A DNA stretch of 5,664 nucleotides from Nitrospira sp. GTDB lineage: Bacteria; Nitrospirota; Nitrospiria; Nitrospirales; Nitrospiraceae. The stretch is taken from NCBI GenBank assembly GCA_025360665.1, contig JANYBU010000392.1:1-5664 (forward strand). Direction: 5' to 3'. Of this stretch, positions 1-4,606 are shown piece after piece. Made by a program: the position numbers and the translations under genes. Numbering within the stretch: position 1 is the stretch's first letter; every line of letters starts with the position of its first letter. The notes beneath the pieces were generated by a model, which saw nothing but the letters and a program-made list of their open reading frames with translations, had not been told where the DNA came from and did not search any database.

Positions 1-1
1 G

Positions 2-94
2 GTTCTTCATGCGGCGACTCTGCGCCAGAACCTGCACCAGTTTCAAGCGGTGGGGAACGCCTGGAACGCCGCCTCAAACAAGGCGTTCACATAG
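2..94 (+). CDS. C-terminal end of an unidentified gene (partial)
   Basis: This frame is open from the window edge to a TAG at 92-94 and encodes 30 residues ending WNAASNKAFT. I prefer it to the other two forward frames because about 22 of its 30 codons end in G or C, as in the confident genes of this window, while the alternative frames show weaker third-position bias. The residues look like an ordinary soluble C-terminus (LRQNLHQFQAVGNAWN), but no family is recognisable from so short a tail. The start lies outside the window. It could be a chance open frame; only the upstream sequence can decide. Confidence 0.35.
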   Translation, partial: VLHAATLRQNLHQFQAVGNAWNAASNKAFT

Positions 95-125
95 GATCGG
101 ACCACAGAAGGACCCACTGTGATCC
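94..125. other. Imperfect hairpin just after the 2-94 frame
   Basis: CACAG at 103-107 pairs with CTGTG at 117-121 around a 9-base loop, and GGAT at 94-97 can pair with ATCC at 122-125 to extend the stem. It starts at the stop codon of the preceding frame, where a terminator would sit, but no T-run follows on the plus strand. Intrinsic termination is therefore not well supported. Confidence 0.25.
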
Positions 126-219
126 GCGAAGACCCAGAAAATAGTCTCGCATCGTTTACAGTGCCCGAGCCTATCGAGGTTTGTTCTAGCGAGAAGACGT
201 AGCAGGATATCCACCGCGT

Positions 220-681
220 TTAATTCGAGCGGCCGCTATCGTAATCGATATGAAGCTTGCCACCTTTCCGTTCCGTATATCTTGTACCGATCGAAGCCCC
301 CTCGTAGTAGATGCCGCCTTCGCGACTGAGAGTTTCCAGCACCGAACGGATGGCGACTTGTATGTTTTTGATTTGCGCTCGGTCCTCTGGAGCTGACCAT
401 TCGTCTTGAGCAAAGAGGCGGGCAAGATTCCATCCGATTGTCTGGAATCTTTCGGTGAACTGGTGGCGTCTCTCCGGCGATGTGCCGCTGCGGGTTGGGC
501 AGACGTGTTCCTTAACCGTCAACTTGCCGAACCAACCAAGCATCTTTGTGGCTGCTGCGATCGTGCGTTGGGTCCGGGGCCCGAAGTATGGTGTGGAAAC
601 CTTGGTGGTTGAGAAGCAGACGCATAGTCGATTGGAGCACTTGCAAACGACTCGTACAGGAATCCGTTGAGAGCATCCCAT
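220..681 (-). CDS. Hypothetical protein, possibly degenerate
   Basis: This minus-strand frame of 153 codons runs from ATG at 681 (an in-frame TTG lies at 687) to TAA at 220-222. The C-terminal two thirds read like a real soluble protein, rich in charged residues (for example TERFQTIGWNLARLFAQDEW), with ordinary codon choice. The N-terminal part carries clustered cysteines (CKCSNRLCVC) and a later CPTR where a zinc ribbon would have CPxC. This could be a decayed zinc-binding N-terminus. No start has a convincing Shine-Dalgarno sequence. ATG at 543 would give a shorter protein of about 107 residues without the cysteine cluster. I recognise no family. It may be a real hypothetical gene, a pseudogene or a chance frame. 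Confidence 0.35.
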   Translation of the reverse strand: MGCSQRIPVRVVCKCSNRLCVCFSTTKVSTPYFGPRTQRTIAAATKMLGWFGKLTVKEHVCPTRSGTSPERRHQFTERFQTIGWNLARLFAQDEWSAPEDRAQIKNIQVAIRSVLETLSREGGIYYEGASIGTRYTERKGGKLHIDYDSGRSN

Positions 682-788
682 AAGCAACGACCGTACTCAC
701 CCGGAAAGAAAACGCAGGCGCCTCGACCCGGAACGTGTCAACGACGTTGAGACACTTGCCGTGGATATTTAGTGTAGAAGCTCGTATG

Positions 789-842
789 TCGGAGTCGCGA
801 CAGGGTGACACAAGCCCCCCGTGGTCTCTGGCGCGACTCCGA
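789..842. repeat. Perfect 11-bp inverted repeat, 32-base spacer
   Basis: TCGGAGTCGCG at 789-799 is the exact reverse complement of CGCGACTCCGA at 832-842. The 32-base spacer also holds GGG (803-805) and a C-run that could pair weakly inside the loop. No T-run follows on either strand, so a terminator is unlikely. It may be a structured RNA element, a repeat-family remnant or a protein binding site. Confidence 0.45.
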
Positions 843-952
843 GAACCTCAACTTTCAGGGCGACCCGTCGGTCGTTCGCGGTCGAGATCGTGGCATCGGC
901 GCAATCCTGCGAGGTCAGCCTGCCTGCCTGAGAAAATTTGGAAGTACGCTTG

Positions 953-982
953 TTGACACATACTTTGAAGAGGAGTTAGGCT
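953..982 (+). promoter_or_regulatory. Weak sigma-70-like promoter candidate
   Basis: A perfect TTGACA lies at 953-958. With an 18-base spacer the -10 would be TAGGCT (977-982), which matches TATAAT only at its first two and last positions. The AT-rich TTATAT at 982-987 is too far away at a 23-base spacing. Transcription from here would begin near the CGTAC/GTACG dyad at 988-1000 and run through the parS-like palindrome to the strong ribosome binding site at 1073. Support comes from position and the -35 box only. Confidence 0.25.
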
Positions 983-987
983 TATAT

Positions 988-1000
988 CGTACGCAGTACG
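988..1000. promoter_or_regulatory. Short dyad CGTAC-GCA-GTACG
   Basis: Perfect 5-bp arms are separated by three bases, at the expected start point of the candidate 953-982 promoter. The size and position would suit an operator, but a dyad this short also occurs by chance. Confidence 0.2.
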
Positions 1001-1005
1001 CACAA

Positions 1006-1021
1006 TGTTTCACGTGAAGGG
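1006..1021. promoter_or_regulatory. parS-like palindrome (TGTTTCACGTGAAGGG)
   Basis: The 16 bases match the classical bacterial parS consensus TGTTTCACGTGAAACA at the first 13 positions and differ only in the last three. The central 10 bases, TTCACGTGAA, form a perfect palindrome. parS is the site on which ParB loads for chromosome or plasmid segregation and usually lies near the replication origin. No parA, parB, dnaA or gidA-like gene is visible here, so function is unproven. It could be an isolated chromosomal site, a decayed one, or an unrelated palindromic operator downstream of the 953-982 promoter candidate. Confidence 0.4.
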
Positions 1022-1087
1022 GAACGACCCAGCGCGCGCCTGTCAATACAATCCCCGAGGTTGCTCCGAACCAAGGAGGAGGTAGAA

Positions 1088-1159
1088 ATGGCAGACCTTA
1101 GTCCACCGGGCCACAACGGCCCGCCGAGTCACGGGCGGGCTTCTCGTCAGTCACGCTAG
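1088..1159 (+). CDS. Short frame with a very strong RBS: truncated gene start or leader peptide
   Basis: AAGGAGG at 1073-1079 sits 8 bases before ATG at 1088, one of the best Shine-Dalgarno sequences in the window. The frame encodes only 23 residues (MADLSPPGHNGPPSHGRASR, then QSR) before TAG at 1157-1159. It contains a stem-loop: GCCCGCC at 1119-1125 pairs with GGCGGGC at 1134-1140 around an 8-base loop. Two readings fit. It may be the surviving 5' end of a gene whose remainder has been lost, which suits the gene-poor surroundings. Or it may be a small leader peptide with a structured coding region. The residues are low-complexity and match no family I know. Confidence 0.3.
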   Translation: MADLSPPGHNGPPSHGRASRQSR

Positions 1160-1420
1160 CCGGCTCTCCATCGGCTCTCGTCTTGCCGCGTAAGGCAGCA
1201 CACATACCGATGAACCATTGTGGAGCAGCTGGGCCGGCATGATGAACACAAGCGGCTTCATAGAGCCGTGTCCTCACTGACGAGTCGTCTTTGACCCCAC
1301 CCCTCGGACGGGTCTTCACTACCAACGCACAATAGAGAGACCTTCGGCGTCCTACGCGCCATCCACGGGCATCTCCTACCTTGGTGCGTGGTCACCCGTG
1401 TTGTTTCTTTCTTGAACGAG

Positions 1421-1435
1421 CCGAACGATCTTCGG
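1421..1435. other. Small hairpin CCGAA/TTCGG
   Basis: Perfect 5-bp arms at 1421-1425 and 1431-1435 with a 5-base loop, about 100 bases before the CBS gene. No T-run follows on either strand. It may be part of the 5' leader of the CBS transcript, but a stem this short carries little weight. Confidence 0.2.
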
Positions 1436-1537
1436 AAGCCCGCCATCTGGCCCGGTCGTCGTGGCATCGGGCAGGCGTTGGCGCGCAGAAGGGGTTACGG
1501 GCAAAACTTCTTATGGCATTGAGAGAAGGAGGGGGCC

Positions 1538-2026
1538 ATGCTTGTCCATGAAGTCATGTCAACCGGTCTCGTGACGGCCAAGAAGACCGATACGGTCCGG
1601 TCTGTCGTGATGAAAATGATCAACCGCCGCTGTGGGTCCATTCCTATTGTGGAGGGAGACAATCAGCTCGTCGGAATCGTCAGCTTGCGCGATATCTTGC
1701 TGCCGCTGTATCCGTACCATGGCGACTCCATTATTCCGGATGTGTGCGTTGTCGTGAATGTAGTCGCCCACGACGACGTACACAGCCTGAATTTTGTCGA
1801 GATGGAAGCGGGATACCCTGAGGTGCTTGGCGGGAAAGTAGAAGAGATCATGAGCCGGAGTCCCTTGACGGTAGCACCACACGATCCCATTCTGGGAGCC
1901 GCCTCGTACATGGGTCTCAAAAACTTCCGGCGCATCCCCGTCGTCGACAAGGGCGCGATTGTCGGGATAGTGAGCATCGGCGACATCAACCGCGGGTTGT
2001 TCTTCGAGCGAGGCATGCGGCACTGA
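1538..2026 (+). CDS. Two-CBS-domain protein
   Basis: This 162-residue cytoplasmic protein has no signal peptide and consists of two CBS domains, a Bateman module that binds adenine nucleotides or similar ligands to regulate a partner. CBS1 spans about residues 3-58 and ends GIVSLRD (46-52). CBS2 spans about 100-155, opens VEEIMSRSPLTV and ends GIVSIGD (143-149). The S-x-x-D pairs (Ser49/Asp52 and Ser146/Asp149) fit the ribose-contacting G-h-x-[ST]-x-x-D motif of nucleotide-binding CBS domains. ATG at 1538 is chosen because AAGGAGG (1526-1532) lies 5 bases upstream. The oddity is residues 66-77 in the linker (IPDVCVVVNVVA). They are encoded by a 36-base reverse-complement copy of the flanking gene sequence, and without them the text GDSI-HDDVHSLNFVEM would be continuous. 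There is no catalytic domain, so it presumably acts in trans; the partner is unknown. The next gene starts 528 bases downstream. Confidence 0.92.
   Translation: MLVHEVMSTGLVTAKKTDTVRSVVMKMINRRCGSIPIVEGDNQLVGIVSLRDILLPLYPYHGDSIIPDVCVVVNVVAHDDVHSLNFVEMEAGYPEVLGGKVEEIMSRSPLTVAPHDPILGAASYMGLKNFRRIPVVDKGAIVGIVSIGDINRGLFFERGMRH
1721..1792. repeat. In-gene inverted duplication (A, rc(AB), B) with template-switch geometry
   Basis: Call A 1721-1732 (12 bases) and B 1769-1792 (24 bases). The 36 bases between them (1733-1768) are the reverse complement of A joined to B, identical at 31 of 36 positions. Read on the minus strand the insert encodes GDYIHDNAHIRN. On the plus strand A plus B encode GDSI then HDDVHSLN, the same peptide in diverged form. 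The insert is a multiple of three, so the CBS gene stays open. The order A, B', A', B means that A can pair with A' (11 of 12) and B' with B (20 of 24), an interleaved, pseudoknot-type pairing in DNA or mRNA. The pairing is read directly from the sequence; the template-switch origin is inferred. Confidence 0.9.
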
Positions 2027-2101
2027 GCCAGGATTCTTTCGAGGTACTCCTCCACGACTCGTCCTGTGTATCCAGTGTAGAGACAGCACTGAACATGCGG
2101 T

Positions 2102-2133
2102 ATGACCACTGCCAGCGGCAGTGCGCCGGTCAT
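2102..2133. other. Strong hairpin 75 bases after the CBS stop codon
   Basis: CACTGCC (2107-2113) pairs perfectly with GGCAGTG (2117-2123) around the loop AGC. ATGAC (2102-2106) pairs with GTCAT (2129-2133) across a 5-base bulge. It lies where a terminator for the CBS gene would be, but neither strand has a following T-run. A transcript-end stabiliser, a factor-dependent termination signal or a protein binding site would also fit. Confidence 0.45.
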
Positions 2134-2429
2134 GAACAAGGAAGAAGGGATCGAGGAAGGGAATTGGCCCAACACACACGATTGACGATGATACAGAGGT
2201 GCTGGTCTAGTTTTGCGATCCATAAAGTCCTCCGCGGCAGGGGGCACGAATGAACAGACGAACCGCTTGCGGCGTCAGTATTTCCCGAAGGCACAGACTT
2301 GTCACGTTACTCCCAAGCAGACGTGCACCAGATCGCGTGACGGTTGAAGCAACGTCCGCGGAAGACATGGGGGACATACCCTGGCGGCGATACCGGAGGC
2401 AGTTGTTGCACGTAACCTGCCTGACGCGG

Positions 2430-2455
2430 CCGCATACTTTATTATTTGTATACGG
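2430..2455. promoter_or_regulatory. AT-rich dyad upstream of the cupredoxin fusion gene
   Basis: CCGCATAC (2430-2437) and GTATACGG (2448-2455) are inverted repeats with one mismatch, separated by ten bases of pure A/T (2438-2447). TATTAT at 2440-2445 differs from TATAAT at one base, but no matching -35 lies at 16-18 bases. An AT island flanked by a dyad in GC-rich DNA, about 100 bases before the start at 2555, is a reasonable operator or promoter candidate. No regulator is known. Confidence 0.3.
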
Positions 2456-2554
2456 TCGCGTCGGTAAGGCGGTCAGTCTAGACGTGCAAGCGGCGGCAGC
2501 AAGAATGGAGAAAGTCGATCGGGCAAGACAATCTTTAGCAAGGAGGGATGAGCT

Positions 2555-3727
2555 ATGCGCTACATCAGCGTCATAAGTGGAGTCGTTGCCGCGCTCGCCT
2601 TCGCTGCGACAGTGAGTGCGGGGTCGTTTGAGGACAAGGCGCAAGTGACGGTTAGTGGGGCCGAGTACATGCTGAACGGGCATATTGTCAAGATCGAAAA
2701 GGACGCCTACTGGATCAGGAAAGCCTCCGGTGATGTGGTGCGAGTCGCAGTCACGGAAGGGACTCACTTGATCTGCCCGACTCGTCTCGGTATTAAGGAG
2801 GCGAAAGTCGAATCGAAGCCCGGGAGCGGTTTTCGGATAGGGGACTGTCCATTTATACCAGGGGACACCGTGAAGGCTGAGATCTCGGACCTCGGCTGGG
2901 CGAGCCTCATACGGTATGATGTGCCCCCCGCTTCTGAAACTGTGCAACTTGGACTGCCCCAGGGGTGGGAAGGCGACATGCCAAACGGGGTGCTCTCCTT
3001 CAAAGCCGGGCCACACTATCCTGTGCTTACCAGGGATGGTCACCAGGTCGGCCATCTCGCAGGGACACTGACCGACACCATATTAGGAACCGACTACGGC
3101 CTTATCGAACAGGCAGCGGACGGGCAAATGATGGCTGTGCCCATGACCGAGCTGAGGCAAGAATGGCCGGAACCCAATAAACCTCGAGTGGTGCTCCTGA
3201 TCAGCAAGGAACGTCTCGGGGAGATGCAGCCGCCTGCGTACCAGGCCGCAAACCTCATTTCGATCCCGAAGGTCCGTGACTTCTGGGCAAAGACCGCACC
3301 CCCCGAACCTGTTGCCGCAAGAGAAGTTGACGTGGCCATTGATATCAGCGAGAAAGCCTTTCACATCACAAAAGGGGGGACAGAGCGGGGTTTTACTCTC
3401 ATGGCAGGGATGCCGACGGTCATTCAACTTCGCAACCGGGATCTCGTGGCGCATGAGTTTGTGTCCACACTGTTCCGCGATGTCCCGTTCCGCATTTCGG
3501 GCAACGCCACCTTGGTCAAGACCGCACGAGCCTCCGGAGTGCGCCTCGATCCAGGGCAAACGGTGACCCTTGAGTTTAACGCCCCCGTGGGGAAGGAGGA
3601 CCAATATGGCGCCATGGAATCCAGCTATGATGTCTTCTGGTGCAATGTCCATGGGAAGGAGCATGGACAAAAGATGCGCGGGGAAGTGCTGATCATAGAG
3701 ACCACGGGTGAGCTCGGCGGCGGATAA
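2555..3727 (+). CDS. Exported multidomain cupredoxin protein (beta-domain, PRC-barrel-like, cupredoxin)
   Basis: This 390-residue protein is probably periplasmic. AAGGAGG (2540-2546) lies 8 bases before ATG 2555. A Sec signal peptide covers residues 1-22, with probable cleavage after VSA. Residues about 38-120 form a small beta-rich domain (GHIVKIEKDAYWIRKASGD, then a GD-TVKAEI strand), resembling DUF5666-like or OB-type modules, with Cys74 and Cys98 as a possible disulfide. Residues about 150-230 look like a PRC-barrel: DGHQVGHLAGTLTD, an internal AVPMTEL, and the ending LLISKERLGEMQPPAY. Residues about 256-384 are a cupredoxin domain with type 1 copper ligands His300 (VAHEF), Cys363, His366 and probably Met374 (FWCNVHGKEHGQKMRGE); His370 is an extra candidate. 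The Cys-to-His spacing is as in plastocyanin, but Met follows seven residues after His instead of four. The likely role is copper binding or electron transfer. The next gene encodes a stand-alone relative of the C-terminal domain. The cupredoxin call is firm; the two N-terminal domain calls are tentative. Confidence 0.88.
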   Translation: MRYISVISGVVAALAFAATVSAGSFEDKAQVTVSGAEYMLNGHIVKIEKDAYWIRKASGDVVRVAVTEGTHLICPTRLGIKEAKVESKPGSGFRIGDCPFIPGDTVKAEISDLGWASLIRYDVPPASETVQLGLPQGWEGDMPNGVLSFKAGPHYPVLTRDGHQVGHLAGTLTDTILGTDYGLIEQAADGQMMAVPMTELRQEWPEPNKPRVVLLISKERLGEMQPPAYQAANLISIPKVRDFWAKTAPPEPVAAREVDVAIDISEKAFHITKGGTERGFTLMAGMPTVIQLRNRDLVAHEFVSTLFRDVPFRISGNATLVKTARASGVRLDPGQTVTLEFNAPVGKEDQYGAMESSYDVFWCNVHGKEHGQKMRGEVLIIETTGELGGG

Positions 3728-3815
3728 TGTGATGAAGGCTCAGGTCACCTAACGCCGGGGCATCCGATTGATTCGGGCGACCCGATGTCCTTCACGCTTC
3801 CCATTGCCTCATCGG

Positions 3816-3839
3816 TCCCTCTGGTCAACCTCAGAGGGA
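3816..3839 (+). terminator. Candidate hairpin after the cupredoxin fusion gene
   Basis: TCCCTCTG (3816-3823) and CAGAGGGA (3832-3839) form a perfect 8-bp stem with an 8-base loop, 88 bases after the stop codon. The sequence that follows is AACATCTTG, not a T-run, so it is a weak intrinsic terminator at best. It may instead separate the two cupredoxin transcripts in another way. Confidence 0.3.
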
Positions 3840-3885
3840 AACATCTTGCCCTGATCGAACCTGGTCTCTGACTGGGAGGGGCCGG

Positions 3886-3891
3886 TACAAT
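3886..3891 (+). promoter_or_regulatory. Possible -10 box before the small cupredoxin gene
   Basis: TACAAT differs from TATAAT at one base and lies 77 bases before the GTG start at 3968, beyond the 3816-3839 hairpin. No recognisable -35 lies 16-18 bases upstream, so an activator-dependent promoter or a chance match are equally open. Confidence 0.2.
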
Positions 3892-3967
3892 ACAGTTACT
3901 ACGACACACCAGAGGCGGGCTCTTCACCACGGAGTACGTTCGTGAAAAACAAGGAAGAGGCGAACAC

Positions 3968-4456
3968 GTGCTGCCACGATGGCCAGTAACCGCATTCGTG
4001 ATCCCACTCGCGCTAGGGCTCGGGATGGGCGGAATCAGTTCGGCCGAGGAGTTGCTTGATGACCCCGATGTGGTCCTTGTGATGAAGGACAAAGTCTTTC
4101 ACGTGATCAAAGGGGCACAACCAGGGAACCCTCTGCCGAATCCAGCCTTCTCGCTGCCAGTCGGGAGGGACATCATCATCCAGCTCCGTAATGAGGACGA
4201 AGTGGCGCATGAGTTCGTCTCGCCGTTGCTCATGAAGGCGGAGGACCTTCAGCTCTCAGGCCGGGCGACCCTCGTGTATACCCTCACCGCCGTCGGGGTT
4301 CGGGTTGAGCCGAGAGACAGCGTGACGCTTCGCTTTGACATCCCTGACGCCGGCTTTGATCGGTTTCATTTCTGGTGCAATATCCATGGAAAGATGCTTG
4401 ATGACACCATGCGAGGGGAGATCTTTATCCTGCATGCGAAACCATCATCCCAGTAA
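3968..4456 (+). CDS. Small exported cupredoxin (type 1 copper protein)
   Basis: This 162-residue precursor starts at GTG 3968, supported by AAGGAAGAGG at 3951-3960 seven bases upstream and by a signal peptide that begins immediately (residues 1-26, cleavage after ISSA). The mature part is one cupredoxin domain. His81 sits in EVAHEFVSP, and Cys137 and His140 in FWCNIHGKMLDDTMRGE. Met148 is the likely axial ligand; Met143 is an alternative. It aligns closely with residues 256-384 of the upstream protein, sharing I-QLRN-D-VAHEFVS, SG-ATLV, GVR--P and FWCN-HGK----MRGE, so the two are paralogues. It lacks the extra His370 of the larger protein. The expected role is a mobile periplasmic electron carrier or copper-binding protein. 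The gene lies 240 bases after the fusion gene and 150 bases before the haem c gene. Confidence 0.9.
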   Translation: MLPRWPVTAFVIPLALGLGMGGISSAEELLDDPDVVLVMKDKVFHVIKGAQPGNPLPNPAFSLPVGRDIIIQLRNEDEVAHEFVSPLLMKAEDLQLSGRATLVYTLTAVGVRVEPRDSVTLRFDIPDAGFDRFHFWCNIHGKMLDDTMRGEIFILHAKPSSQ

Positions 4457-4606
4457 CCGGACTTCGGGACTGGTGAGGGCCTATGGGCAGAATCGAGGAA
4501 GTCAGGAGACGCGACGGAGATGCGTGGTGAGGGAGGCCATGACCCCCATGACGAGGTGCTCTTCTGAAGCAGGTGCTGCCTCAGAAAGCGAATGAAGAGG
4601 GTTGCC

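Larger units (their letters stand above)
688..1537. other. Long stretch without a convincing protein gene
   Basis: About 850 bases lie between the minus-strand frame and the CBS gene. No frame on either strand gives a recognisable protein, and the open frames are short and Arg- or Pro-rich. It does contain an 11-bp inverted repeat (789-842), a TTGACA box (953-958), a CGTAC/GTACG dyad (988-1000), a parS-like palindrome (1006-1021), a strong ribosome binding site with a 23-codon frame (1073-1159), and a small CCGAA/TTCGG hairpin (1421-1435). I see no sigma-70 or sigma-54 promoter of quality directly before the CBS gene. Confidence 0.5.
2027..2554. other. 528-base intergenic region before the cupredoxin fusion gene
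   Basis: No convincing gene is seen. A plus-strand frame from ATG 2250 to 2576 is Arg-rich, overlaps the next start and resembles no protein family. Two structures are visible: a hairpin at 2102-2133, and an AT-rich dyad at 2430-2455 about 100 bases before the start at 2555. The length leaves room for a promoter and 5' leader of the 2555 gene, but no -35/-10 pair of good quality is apparent. Confidence 0.45.

Noticed and set aside
1098..1325. Minus-strand frame of 75 codons in the gene-poor region
   Set aside because: It has a TTG start without a Shine-Dalgarno sequence, and its residues have no recognisable motif. It overlaps the GC-rich hairpin, so chance is the simpler explanation.
2062..2133. 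Minus-strand text VQCCLYTGYTGRVVEEYLERIL resembling a GIY-YIG nuclease start, within 2062-2133
   Set aside because: Only the LYTGYT string matches. The preceding GIY half and conserved Arg/Glu context are missing, there is no ribosome binding site, and the frame continues antisense into the CBS gene.
1559..2179. Minus-strand open frame of 206 codons containing GDYIHDNAH
   Set aside because: It is antisense to the CBS gene. The protein-like GDYIHDNAH string is explained by the inverted copy at 1733-1768, not by a gene on this strand.
2250..2576. Plus-strand open frame of 108 codons with an AGGGGG before ATG
   Set aside because: The residues are Arg-rich with no family features, and the frame runs 22 bases into the 2555 gene. 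The downstream start has its own far better ribosome binding site and a signal peptide.
2207..3055. Minus-strand open frame of 282 codons
   Set aside because: It is antisense to the well supported 2555-3727 gene and its upstream region, has no recognisable family and no ribosome binding site that I can see. It is explained as a shadow of GC-rich coding DNA.
3083..3670. Minus-strand open frame of 195 codons
   Set aside because: It lies entirely antisense to the cupredoxin fusion gene. Its His/Cys-rich text is the complement of the conserved copper-site codons.
4539..4595. 18-codon frame whose TGA overlaps ATG 4592, as in a coupled leader peptide
   Set aside because: The preferred start of the haem c gene is ATG 4607, not 4592. 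The small frame has a badly spaced ribosome binding site and is part of a longer out-of-frame shadow of the upstream cupredoxin gene.
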